A DNA stretch of 64,000 bases, taken from positions 694,844,700 to 694,908,699 of the forward strand of contig NC_133326.1 in the NCBI RefSeq assembly GCF_042186555.1. Direction: 5' to 3'. The position numbers were made by a program, and so were the translations under genes. How positions within the stretch are numbered: the first letter of the stretch is position 1; each line of letters opens with the position of its first letter. Below the pieces are notes generated by a model. That model had not been told where the DNA came from, ran no database searches, and was given only the letters and a program-made list of their open reading frames with translations. Below are positions 53,775-64,000 of the stretch, one piece after another. The DNA is from Aquarana catesbeiana (lineage: Eukaryota; Chordata; Amphibia; Anura; Ranidae).

Positions 53775-56700
53775 TTATTCGGTTACATCAGCATCAGGTG
53801 CTTGGTAGCTGGTGGTGATCCAAGACTCATTCATTTTTATGAAGGTCAGTCGATCGACCGAGTCAGTGGACAGACGCACCCTGTGATCGGTTACCACGCC
53901 TCCGGCAGCACTGAATGTGCGTTCCGAAAGAACGCTGGATGCAGGACAGGCCAGTAGCTCAATTGCATACTGTGCAAGCTCTGGCCAGTGATCCATCCTC
54001 AAGACCCAGTAACCCAGAGGATTTTCGGTGGGAAAGGTGTCCAAGTCTGATCTTGCCCCTAGGTATTCCTGCACCATGTAAAACAGACGTTGGCGATGGT
54101 TGCTGGAACCGATCATACCTTGGGGCTGCGGACCAAAAAATTGTCTGAACGCATCGGTCAGACGGCCACCTTCTCCACCGCTCCTTCTTTGACTGACCGA
54201 AGCCTCAGCAACACGTTGTCCAGAAACAGGAGTTTGTAACCTCCCAGTCTCTGGGAACGCGTTGCACAGACCTTTCTGCAAGGCCTCCCGAAGATGTTTC
54301 ATCCTCTGCTCCCTCTGCGATGGCAAGATAAGGTCCGCAACCTTACCCTTGTAACGTGGATCAAGGAGGGTTGCCAGCCAGTATTGGTCCTTCTCCTTGA
54401 TACCACGAATACGAGGATCCTTACGCAGGCTTTGCAGGATCAGGGAGGCCATGCAGCGTAGTTTTGCTGAGGCATTCGGTCCAGAGTCCTCTGGGTCACT
54501 AAGGACGACATGGTCCGCAGCCACCTCCTCCCAGCCACGTACAAGTCCATGTGTTTCTTGGGACTGATCCCTTAAAGACTGCTGCTGATGCTGAGTGCCA
54601 GGCTCCACCTCCATACTGACACAATCTTCCTCCTCCTCCTCCTCCTCTTCCTCCTCATCCTCTTCCTGTGTGATCGGCGGGCACGCAGGAACACTGTCTG
54701 GATAAAGGGGGCCTTGAGAGCTAAGGAAGTCCTCCTCTTCCTGCCTCTGTTCTGCCTCAAGTGCCCTGTCCATTATTCCACGCAGCGTGTGCTCCAACAG
54801 GTGGACAAGGGGGACAGTGTCACTGATGCATGCACTGTCACTGCTCACCATCCTCGTGGCCTCCTCAAATGGTGACAGGACAGTGCATGCATCCCTGATC
54901 ATGGCCCACTGGCGTGGGGAAAAAAACCAAGCTCCCCTGACCCTGTCCTGGTGCCATAGTCGCACAGGTACTCATTGATGGCCCTCTGCTGCGTGTGCAG
55001 CCGCTGCAGCATGGCCAACGTTGAGTTCCACCTGGTGGGCATGTCACAGATTAGGCGGTTCTTGGGCAGGTTAAACTCCTTTTGGAGGTCCGTCAGCCGA
55101 GCACTGGCATTATATGACCGGCGGAAATGCACACAGACTTTCCTGGCCTGCCTCAGGACATCCTGTAAGCCCGGGTACCTGCCCAAGAACCGCTGCACCA
55201 CCAAGTTAAGGACGTGAGCCAAACAGGGCACATGGGTCATTTGTCCCTGTCGGAGGGCAGAGAGGAGGTTGGTGCCATTGTCGCAAACCACCATTCCTGC
55301 CTTAAGTTGGCGTGGCGTCAATCACCTCTGAACCTGCCCCTGCAGAGCTGACAGAACCTTTGCCCCAGTGTGGCTCCTGTCCCCCAAGCACACCAGCTCA
55401 AGCACCGCATGGCATCTTTTGGCCTGCGTACTTGCGTAGCCCCTTGAACGACTACGGAGCACCGCTGGTTCCGAGGAAGAGGCCATGGAGGAAGAAGAAG
55501 AGGAGGGGGTGGAGGAGAGAGGTGTGTCACAATCATTAGCATTTTGGAGGCGTGGTGGCGGAACAACCTCCAACACTACTACACCTTGTCCTGCATCTTT
55601 CCCAGCTGCCAGCAGAGTCACCCAATGCGCCGTGAAACTTAGGTAACGTCCCTGTCCATGCCTGCTGGACCATGAGTCAGCGGTAATATGCACCTTACCG
55701 CTGACCGCCCTGTCCAGCGAGGCATGGACATTGCCTTCCACATGCTGGTAGAGAGCCGGAATCGCCTTCCGTGAGAAAAAGTGGCGTTTGGGTACCTGCC
55801 ACTGAGGAACCGCACATTCCACAAACTCACGGAAGGGGGCAGAGTCTACCAACTGAAAAGGCAGCAGTTGAAGTGCTAGCAATTTTGCCAAGCTAGCATT
55901 CAACCGTTGGGCATGTGGATGGCTGGGAGCAAACTTCTTTCAGCGGTGCAGCAGCTGGGGCAGGGAAATTTGCCTGGTACAATCTGACGTCGGTGTACCA
56001 AAATCAGATTGCCCACAAGTACGTGGCTGTGACACACCTAATTCTACACCTTCATTCCTCTCAGTGCAGGTCTCAGAGAGGACTGAAGGTCTAATGGGGT
56101 TGGAAATCTCAGCTGATGAGGAGCAAGCAGAGGTCCTCTTTGTTCTTTGGTGTGGGTCTTTTAGATACGCTTGCCAACGAACTGCATGGCAGGTCAACAT
56201 ATGTCTGGTCAAGCATGTGGTACCCAAGCGGGAGATGTTTTGGCCACGCGAGATACGCTTGAGACATATGTTGCAAATAGCAGCGGTGCGATCTGATGCA
56301 CTCGTCTCAAAAAAGGCCCACACCAAAGAACTTTTTGAATAACGCGCAGAGACTGCAGCGCCCTGCACATGTGGAGCTTTGGGGTGTGATGCAGTCAATG
56401 TGCTGCCCTTAGGCTGGCCCCTGGAGGGCATCCTGCCTCGTTGGTGATGTGCCGCCTCCTCCTCCTCCTCCTCTCTCCTATCAGGCACCCACGTTGAGTC
56501 AGTGACCTCATCATCCCCTCCCTCCTCATCACTGGAGCAAACCTGGCAGTATGCTGCAGCAGGGGGAGCATGACTGCCAGATTGCTGTCCTTCTTGGGCA
56601 CCCCCTCTGTCCGTGCTCGTGTTACTGCCTTCATCGAGCTCAGTATCATCATCAGAGCCTTCCAAACGCTGGGCATCCTCCTGGAGCATGTACCCAACAC

Positions 56701-57049
56701 TGTGGTCAAACAGTTCGAGGGACTCCTCAGGAGGACATGGTGGGGCTAGGGAAGGAGTCACTGATGACATTGAGCCGAGGGAAGAGGCCGCTGCTTTGCC
56801 AGACAAAGTACCCTGGGCATGGGTGAGAGAGGATGAGGAGGATGAGGACGGCTTGGTCATCCACTCGACCAAGTCTACCGCATGTTGCGGCTCAACATGG
56901 CCAGCTGCCGAAAAAAAGGCCAAGCGTGTCCCATGGCCACGTGCTGATGAGGATGCACCGTCTCCACGACCAGCACTAGACACAGAGCCTGCTTGCCCTC
57001 TCTTATTGGCTTGTGACTGTCTGCCTCTCCTTCTTGGCCTTCCAGACAT
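53775..57049 (-). pseudogene. hAT transposase, copy 2 (frameshifted)
   Basis: The ATG at 57049 (MSGRPRRRGRQ) is the probable start; a longer open frame through the adjacent (AT)n is spurious. The N-terminal segment to 55940 holds a Ser/Glu-rich stretch and a BED-like finger (CNICLKRISRGQN...TTCLTRHMLTCH). The second segment 55903-55322 has TADSWSS. The third, 55321-54899, has VCDNGTN and CLAHVLNLV. The fourth, 54965-53775, has the C-terminal dimerisation motif LACPASSVLSERTFSAAGG. At least three frame changes (near 55940, 55322 and 54930) disable it. Fewer breaks than copy 1. Confidence 0.93.
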
Positions 57050-57076
57050 ACTAATGGCCTGTAGCTGCACTAAGCT

Positions 57077-57079
<3 letters not shown>

Positions 57080-57135
<56 letters not shown>
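57080..57135. repeat. (AT)n microsatellite upstream of hAT transposase (copy 2)
   Basis: About 28 AT units, 31 bp upstream of the ATG. Confidence 0.97.
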
Positions 57136-57142
<7 letters not shown>

Positions 57143-57169
57143 CTGATACTGCAGCTAGCAAAATCAACT

Positions 57170-59400
57170 GCCTGCCTGTAGTATGAGAACACCACCAACC
57201 TTCTACAGGTAGCTTTAGCTGAACACTGTGAGGTGGACGCACCCCACTAACTTGTAGGTTTAGCAGAACACTGTGAGCAGGACGCACTGCACTAACTGTA
57301 AATAGTCTAGCTGCCTGACTGTGGTACTAACAGGATCAAAAGAACACCAGCAATTTTCTTCAGGTAGCTGTATTTACTGTAACAAGACAAGCCTGCCTGT
57401 CAGTAAGAAGATAACAGAAACGGATCTAGCTGAACACTGTGAGCAGGACGCACCCCACTAGCTTGTAGGTTTAGCTGAACACTGTGAGGTGGACGCACCC
57501 CACTAACTTGTAGGTTTAGCTGAACACTGTGAGCAGGACGCACCCCACTAACTTGTAGGTTTAGCAGAACACTGTGAGCAGGACGCACTGCACTAACTGT
57601 AAATAGTCTAGCTTCCTGACTGTGGTACTAATAGGATCAAAAGAACACCAGCAATTTTCTTCAGGTAGCTGTATTTACTGTAACAAGACAAGCCTGCCTG
57701 TCAGTAAGAAGATAACAGGAACGGATCTAGCTGAACACTGTGAGCAGGACGCACCCCACTAGCTTGTAGGTTTAGCTGAACACTGTGAGGTGGACGCACC
57801 CCACTAACTTGTAGGTTTAGCTGAACACTGTGAGCAGGACGCACCCCACTAACTTGTAGGTTTAGCAGAACACTGTGAGCAGGACGCACTGCACTAACTG
57901 TAAATAGTCTAGCTGCCTGACTGTGGTACTAATAGGATCAAAAGAACACCAGCAATTTTCTTTAAAATACTGTAACAAGACAAGCCTGCCTGTCAGTAAG
58001 AAGATAACAGGAACGGATCTAGCTGAACACTGTGAGCAGGACGCACCCCACTAGCTTGTAGGTTTAGCTGAACACTGTGAGGTAGACGCACCCCACTAAC
58101 TTGTAGGTTTAGCTGAACACTGTGAGCAGGACGCACCCCACTAACTTGTAGGTTTAGCAGAACACTGTGAGCAGGACGCACTGCACTAACTGTAAATAGT
58201 CTAGCTGCCTGACTGTGGTACTAATAGGATCAAAAGAACACCAGCAATTTTCTTCAGGTAGCTGTATTTACTGTAACAAGACAAGCCTGCCTGTCAGTAA
58301 GAAGATAACAGGAATGGATCTAGCTGAACACTGTGAGCAGGACGCACCCCACTAGCTTGTAGGTTTAGCTGAACACTGTGAGCAGGACGCACCCCACTAA
58401 CTTGTAGGTTTAGCAGAACACTGTGAGCAGGACGCACTGCACTAACTGTAAATAGTCTAGCTGCCTGACTGTGGTACTAATAGGATCAAAAGAACACCAG
58501 CAATTTTCTTCAGGTAGCTGTATTTACTGTAACAAGACAAGCCTGCCTGTCAGTAAGAAGATAACAGAAACGGATCTAGCTGAACACTGTGAGCAGGATG
58601 CACCCCACTAGCTTGTAGGTTTAGCTGAACACTGTGAGGTGGACGCACCCCACAAACTTGTAGGTTTAGCTGAACACTGTGAGCAGGACGCACCCCACTA
58701 ACTTGTAGGTTTAGCAGAACACTGTGAGCAGGACGCACTGCACTAACTGTAAATAGTCTAGGTGCCTGACTGTGGTACTAATAGGATCAAAAGAACACCA
58801 GCAATTTTCTTCAGGTAGCTGTATTTACTGTAACAAGACAAGCCTGCCTGTCAGTAAGAAGATAACAGAAACGGATCTAGCTGAACACTGTGAGCAGGAT
58901 GCACCCCACTAGCTTGTAGGTTTAGCTGAACACTGTGAGGTGGACGCACCCCACTAACTTGTAGGTTTAGCTGAACACTGTGAGCAGGACGCACCCCACT
59001 AACTTGTAGGTTTAGCAGAACACTGTGAGCAGGACGCACTGCACTAACTGTAAATAGTCTAGGTGCCTGACTGTGGTACTAATAGGATCAAAAGAACACC
59101 AGCAATTTTCTTCAGGTAGCTGTATTTACTGTAACAAGACAAGCCTGCCTGTCAGTAAGAAGATAACAGAAACGGATCTAGCTGAACACTGTGAGCAGGA
59201 CGCACTGCACTAAATGTAAATAGTCTAGCTGCCTGACTGTGGTACTAATAGGATCAAAAGAACACCAGTAATTTTCTTCAAAATACTGTAACAAGACAAG
59301 CCTGCCTGTCAGTAGGAATATAACAGGAACGGATCTAGCTGAACACTGTGAGCAGGACGCACTGCACTAAATGTAAATAGTCTAGAAGATAACAGGAACG
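57170..59400. repeat. Higher-order satellite inside hAT copy 2: ~301-bp unit built from ~45-bp subunits
   Basis: Higher-order units begin near the phrase 'gtaacaagacaagcctgcc' at about 57379, 57680, 57974, 58276, 58532, 58833, 59134 and 59290. Most spacings are about 301 bp, one is about 256 bp (one subunit fewer) and the last is short. Subunits read 'cttgtaggtttagctgaac actgtgagcaggacgcacc', four per unit. The recurring 62-codon frames on the minus strand are a by-product. Confidence 0.93.
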
Positions 59401-59884
59401 GATCTAGCTAAACTGAATACAGTGTATATATATATATATGCAACACCTGGGATGCATATATATACACAATACACTTTAAGTGCAGCTAACTGACTGACTG
59501 TCCTGCCTAATCTAGCTAACTCAAATGAAATGACACTGTCTCTCTCTCTCTCTAAGCACACCGGAACACACTGCACAGGGCCGCCGTGCAGGCGGCCTTA
59601 TATAGTGTGGGGCGTGTACTAAATCCCCTGAGCCATAATTGGCCAAAGCCTCCTTGGCATGCGGGTCATAGTGCATGCTTGGCCAATCATCAGCAAGCAA
59701 TGCACTGCGATGCCGCAGTGAATTATGGGCCGTGACGCGCCACACAAATTTGGCGCGAACGGCCCATATCGTTCGCAATTCGGCGAACGATCGAACAGCC
59801 GATGTTCGAGTCGAACATGGGTTCGACTCGAACACGAAGCTCATCCCTAGTTGTCACCACCAGCCACTGTGTTTCACAAATATA

Positions 59885-61434
59885 CAGTCAGGTCCATAAA
59901 TATTGGGACATCGGCACATTCTAATCTTTTTGGCTCTATACACCACCACAATGGATTTGAAATGAAACAAGAGTCTGAGGGTATTTACATCCAAATCAGG
60001 TGAACGGTGTAGGAATTACAACAGTATGTATATGTGCCTCCCACTTTTTAAGGGACCAAAAGTAATGGGACAGAGTAACAATCATCCATCAAACTTTCAC
60101 TTTTTAATACTTGGTTGCAAATCCTTTGCAGTCAATTACAGCCTGAAGTATAGAACACATAGACATCACCAGACGCTGGGTTTCATCCCTGGTGATGCTC
60201 TGCCAGGCCTCTACTGCAACTGTATTCAGTTCCTGCTTGTTCTTGGGGCATTTTCCCTTCAGTTTTGTCTTCAGCAAGTGAAATGCATGCTCAATTGGAT
60301 TCAGGTCAGGTGATTGCCTTGGCCATTGCATAACATTCCACTTCTTTCCCTTAAAAAACTCTTTGGTTGCTTTCGCAGTATGCTTTGGGTCATTGTCCAT
60401 CTGCACTGTGAAGCACCATCCAATGAGTTCTGAAGCATTTGGCTGAATATGAGCAGATAATATTGCCTGAAACACTTCAGAATTCATCTTGCTGCTTTTG
60501 TCAGCAGTCACATCATCAATAAATACAAGAGAACCAGTCCCATTGACAGCCATACATGCCTACGCCATGACACTACCACCACTATGCTTCACTGATGAGG
60601 TGGTATGCTTTGGATCATGAGCAGTTCCTTTCCTTCTCCCTACTCTTCTCTTCCCATCACTCTGGTACAAGTTGATCTTGGTCTCATCTGTCCATAGGAT
60701 GTTGTTCCAGAACTCTGAAGGCTTTTTTAGATGTTGTTTGGCAAACTAATCTGCCCTTCCTGTTTTTGAGGCTCACCAATGGTTTACATCTTGTGCTGAA
60801 CCCTCTGTATTCACTCTGGTGAAGTCTTCTCTTGATTGTTGACTTTGACACACATACACCTACCTCCTGGAGAGTGTTCTTGATCTGGCCAACTGTTGTG
60901 AAGGGTGTTTTCTTCACCAGGGAAAGAATTATTCGGTCATCCAGCACAGTTGTTTTCCATGGCCTTGCAGGTCTTTTCGTGTTGCTGAGCTCACTGGTGC
61001 GTTCTTTCTTTTTAAGGATGTTCCAAACAGTTGATTTGGCCACACCTAATGTTTTTGTTATCTCTCTGAGGGGTTTGTTTTGTTTTTTAAGCCTGATGAT
61101 GGCTTGCTTCACTGATAGTGACAGCTCTTTGGATCTCATATTGAGAGTTGACAGCAACAGATTCCAAATGCAAATAGCACACTTGAAATTAACTCTGGAC
61201 CTTTTATCTGCTCCTTGTAAATGAGATAATGAGGGAATAACACACACCTGGCCATGGAACAGCTGAGCAGCCAATTGTCCCATTACCTTTGGTCCCTTAA
61301 AAAGTGGTAAATTATATGCAAACTGTTGTAATTCCTACACCATTCACCTGATTTGGATGAAAATACCCTCAAATTAAAGCTGAAAGTCTGCAGTTAAAGC
61401 ACATCTTGTTCAAATCCATTGTGGTGGTGTATAG
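59885..61434 (-). mobile_element. Tc1-like element (Tc1-D), right TIR truncated
   Basis: The left TIR CAGTCAGGTCCATAAATATT follows a TA. The right inverted copy stops at '...ggtggtgtatagag' (61434), about 45 bp short of the terminus, where a different repeat begins. Confidence 0.93.
60104..61139 (-). pseudogene. Tc1-D transposase, one main break
   Basis: Start Met at 61139 (MRSKELSLSVKQA), followed by a helix-turn-helix (LREITKTLGVAKSTVWNIL). The frame runs to 60684. After a break (60680-60556, which includes the first-Asp region in another frame) the second half reads VQMDNDPKHTAKATKEF and SPDLNPIEHAFHLLKTKL (second Asp and Glu), ending ...VIDCKGFATKY. The catalytic triad pattern is DD34E. 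Confidence 0.92.
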
Positions 61435-61696
61435 AGAAAACCTCATTACGCAGTACCATTTAAAAAGAACTTTTATTCCAAAAAATTAAAAGATATTCAA
61501 CTCACATGTATGAGTGCCTGATATCCTGGATCCCGGAGTGAACAGCAGGTAAAAATATCATCTGTGAAATGTGCCTGATTAGTTCATGCAGTGAAGGGAT
61601 CGATTTCCGGGTATGGACGGAAGTTGTCACGATCACGTGACTCAACCTCTATGCATTTTCGGCATAGAGGTTTACCGTCCTCAGGAAGTTACCCTT
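61435..61696. mobile_element. Right part of the composite insertion (hammerhead-like superfamily)
   Basis: Starts 'aaaacctcattacgcagtacc', has 'aacttttattccaaaaaatt', and ends with the hammerhead-like motif just before the 15-bp target duplication at 61697. Confidence 0.6.
61644..61690 (-). ncRNA. Hammerhead-like motif, near-complete
   Basis: Minus strand: helix I AACUUC pairs fully with GAGGUU at the other end. The core CUGAGGA fits CUGANGA. One extra C precedes helix II GGUA/UGCC, then GAAA and a short helix III region (AUGCAU). A competing 9-bp hairpin (ccuctaugc / gcauagagg) is possible. Cleavage activity is untested. Confidence 0.45.
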
Positions 61697-61827
61697 TTAT
61701 CTTTGTGTAATATTAAAATTTGTTTGATGATCTGAATCATTTAAGAGTGAGAAATATGCAGAAAAAAATAAAAAAATCAGGAAGGGGGGCAAATACTTTT
61801 TCACAGCACTGTATATACAGTATATAT

Positions 61828-62243
61828 ACTATATTATCAAAAGTATTGAGTTGCCTGCCTTTACACGCACATGAACTTTAATGGCATCCCAGTCTTAGTC
61901 CGTAGGGTTCAATATTGAGTTGGCCCACCCTTTGCAGCTATAATGACTTCAACTCTTCTGGGAAGGTTGTCCACATGGTTTAGTAATGTGTCTATGGAAA
62001 TGTTTGACCATTCTTCCAGAAGTGCATTTATAAGCTCACTAATGCGCTTCTGGAAGAATGGTCAAACATTCCCATAGACACGCTCCTAAACCTTGTGGAC
62101 AGCCTTCCCAGAAGAGTTGAAGCTGTTATATCTGCAAAGGGTGGGCCAACTCAATATTGAACCCTACGGACCAAGACTGGAATGCCTTTTTAAGTTAATG
62201 CGCAAGTAAAGGCAGGTATCCCAATACTTTTGCTAATATAGTG
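61828..62243. mobile_element. Palindromic Tc1-like MITE, 416 bp
   Basis: Almost the whole element is an inverted repeat: 'actatattatcaaaagtatt...' pairs with '...aatacttttgctaatatagt', and 'ttggcccaccctttgcagct' with its complement, with a short centre around 62030-62045. Derived from the same family as 29430-29735. Confidence 0.9.
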
Positions 62244-63720
62244 TATATAATGAGCAGGAAAAAAGCCAAATTTGGCAGTGTGGGACTTTGTGGGTGCTTA
62301 ATAAAATTGATATATAGTATGACAACAAAGTATGAAAAAATAAATCATTTTATTATAACTACATGAAAAGAGAGACAAAGACAGTGGTCACACTAAAAAG
62401 AACAGTTATTCTAAAAGAACATATTCTTTACAGTGTATCCAAGTGTCTGTTCAATTTTCCACACATCAGTTCAAAATGTTTCACTCTGTGGCTTCCTCAG
62501 GAACAAATGCGTGGACATTTTTATCTACTAAATAAATACAAATGGGTATATTAATTATACAAATCTCAAATTCAAAAAGATACAAAAAATAGTTTGAACA
62601 AAATACATATATACATACATAGGTGCATCCAGGGAGTATGACCAAATCTCTCAACCAGTGGATTCTGACTCCAATGTTTGGGAGATTCAGAGATCAATCT
62701 ATACTGGGTGGTATCATGGCAAACCATTGGGCACCAACATCCTTTTGGGAAGAAACACAGACCTATGCTTGATAACCCACTGAGAGGGGTATCGTTGATA
62801 GACTTGAGTACCGTTGTAAATGATCAATTACCTATAAATGATCAATGATACCTAATGATATACGTATAATATGTCAATGATAATACGTGTCATTGAATGA
62901 ACTTGATAACTAAGTTTAAATGTATAAATATGTCATTAACCGATATAAAAAATTAGGCTTACATAACGGATTACTGTTAAATGAACAGACTGGGAGCCTA
63001 GGTGTCCAATCAAAACACAGCTGTGATTGTATGACTACATCCAGGTTAAGAAATCCACACCAAATGTCCTGCAAGGATATGAAGAGCATTCCACATATAA
63101 TTTGCAAAAACAGGGGGGGGGACTTATTTGTGCTGACCCAGATAAAAGAAAAATTGCTTGCCTTTATATGTTTATCAAGTATGTTAAGATGCATCGACGT
63201 ATGACGTCATGTCGCCCTGACACAAAACGGATGTTGTCAGATGACGTCACGGGTGTGGGAGGCAGCTACCGCTCCACCCCACCAGAAGCCCGTCGCGCGC
63301 ACCAGAGAACCAGGGAGACGGAAGCCCAGCGAGGAACACACCCACAAGGAGGTTCCAATGGTCGTGGCACCGCCCTGTCCGATCTCCAATGCCTACGAAT
63401 GAACCCCAGGCATGAGAGAGAAGGGCCGTATCCCAGGCGGCAGCGCCACTCATAGGCCGGTACCGTGGCAGATGGTGGGTGAACATCCCAGGCATGGTGT
63501 CCAAATGGGCACCCTGTAAACATAAACTGGAAATAAAAATTGGGACTGAAAATTTAAATATATGTGTAATGAAAAATGAAAATATATAATCAAAAAGTAA
63601 ATATAAAAAAAAATAATTAAAAATGAATGTGCATATACGGGTGAAGCGAAGTGTATATACATTTCATATCCCTCTATGTTCATAATGACAATATTGCCTA
63701 CCTTGTCTGAGGGCTTCACA
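62244..63720. mobile_element. Probable composite repeat of the hammerhead-like superfamily
   Basis: Contains a hammerhead-like motif at 62469-62504 and a decayed relative at about 63205-63245 ('gacgtcatctgac' on the minus strand). The GC-rich part 63245-63470 gives overlapping open frames on both strands without recognisable protein features. Ends and target duplication were not identified. Confidence 0.45.
62469..62504 (-). ncRNA. Hammerhead-like motif
   Basis: Minus strand: GUUC, CUGAGGA, agccacagagu, GAAAC, a short AUUUU segment, then GAAC. GUUC/GAAC is a perfect 4-bp helix I and the CUGANGA and GAAA cores are intact. Helix II is weakened and helix III is degraded. Confidence 0.42.
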
Positions 63721-64000
63721 ACAATCTAGTCATTATTTCTTAGGGAGTTGAGCGCTCGTTTTAAGTTGGAGGAAAGGTTTGGCTGAGGGCCTGATTTCCA
63801 ATTGGCGGCCTGTATTTCTTTGGTAACTTGTAAAACAAAAGCCCAGATATTAGGATTTCACTGTAATACAGGAAATGATCCTGATTTGAGTTTGTGGGTT
63901 TTAGGTTGGGAAAAAGTAACTATAGAGGATTTGGGGTGGACAGACGCAACAGAAACAGATCCTGAAGAGTTATCCTAAGAGTACATTCATCCCTCCTCCT
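63721..64000. other. Unrecognised sequence at window end
   Basis: No repeat, motif or credible ORF recognised. It may continue an element beyond the window. Confidence 0.4.

Larger units (their letters stand above)
52239..59849 (-). mobile_element. hAT DNA transposon, copy 2, complete ends and 8-bp TSD
   Basis: Termini are TAGGGATGAGC...GCTCATCCCTA. It is flanked by gttgtcac at 52231-52238 and 59850-59857. Length is 7.6 kb, much of it tandem repeat (57170-59400). The transposase is on the minus strand and is broken. It is the reference for the truncated copy 1. Confidence 0.96.
49555..61811 (-). mobile_element. Tc1-like element (Tc1-C), right TIR split by a 10.2-kb insertion
   Basis: The left TIR begins 'atgctttgaaaaagtattt' (49555). 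The inverted right TIR runs '...tggatttacttgggttatctttg' to 51456 and its remaining about 100 bp lie at 61697-61811 ('...gcaaatactttttcacagcactg'). The 15-bp ttatctttgtgtaat is present at both break points (51442-51456, 61697-61711), so 51457-61696 is a later insertion. A solo LTR is also inserted at 50358. Confidence 0.85.

Noticed and set aside
57049..57139. N-terminal extension of the hAT transposase with a Tyr-Ile repeat
   Set aside because: It is translation of the (AT)n microsatellite; the ATG at 57049 matches the start in copy 1.
57400..59039. A family of near-identical 62-codon frames on the minus strand
   Set aside because: They track the 301-bp satellite unit exactly; no protein features.
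63027..63523. Open frames on both strands in the GC-rich stretch near the window end
   Set aside because: Overlapping frames without homologous motifs, inside probable repeat sequence.

Overview
The window is vertebrate nuclear DNA, most likely from an anuran amphibian and probably a ranid-type frog. That assignment is inference from the repeat mix: abundant Tc1, hAT and TTAA-target DNA elements, L1-like LINEs, a CR1-like LINE, an Ngaro-type tyrosine-recombinase retroelement, and AT/GATA microsatellites. There are no bacterial-style operons, tRNA or rRNA genes, or CRISPR arrays. The only cellular gene I can support is one intact single-exon olfactory receptor (33493-34407, minus). Almost everything else is transposable element, nested several layers deep, on top of an old tandem segmental duplication around the receptor.

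Layout. 1-841: fragments of a TTAA-type element around a 10-bp minisatellite. 842-2679: TTAA element A1, abutting a 5'-truncated L1 with an uninterrupted 1.18-kb-codon ORF2 (2680-6650). 6655-8424: duplicated flank sequence plus a MITE. 8425-8925: Tc1 relic. 8926-14708: hAT copy 1, missing one end. 14752-16384: Tc1-A with both TIRs. 16387-19545: repeat debris and an internally deleted L1. 19546-22416: duplicated block 'a', interrupted by an L1 tail and a TTAA element that itself carries a hAT. 22417-25358: another TTAA element and a 2-kb foldback element. 25422-31242: hAT, mariner-like and TTAA non-autonomous elements interleaved with duplicated blocks b, c and d. 31791-33440: a broken Tc1. 33493-34407: the olfactory receptor, then its upstream block a'. 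35692-36697: a second foldback. 36715-40895: decayed L1s with a hAT MITE. 40935-41655: CR1-like LINE tail. 41656-42935: blocks c' and d'. 42957-49487: an Ngaro retroelement sitting in GATA/TA microsatellite. 49555-61811: one Tc1 copy (Tc1-C) carrying a solo LTR and split inside its right TIR by a 10.2-kb composite insertion that contains hAT copy 2 (complete, 8-bp TSD) and Tc1-D. 61828-64000: a palindromic MITE and another composite repeat.

The points I would look at first are these. (1) The Ngaro element (43213-49213) has matching split direct repeats in A1...B1-A2...B2 order and open gag-like, RT-RNase H and recombinase frames; the first two frames are joined by a single UGA in the context UGA-CUA. 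(2) A superfamily of composite/foldback repeats carries hammerhead-ribozyme-like cores and is flanked by unusually long, variable target duplications (14, 15, 17, about 34 and about 50 bp), which suggests target-primed (Penelope-like?) insertion. (3) The paralogous blocks give pre-insertion (empty) sites that prove the ends of several elements. All family names come from motif recognition; no database search was possible.
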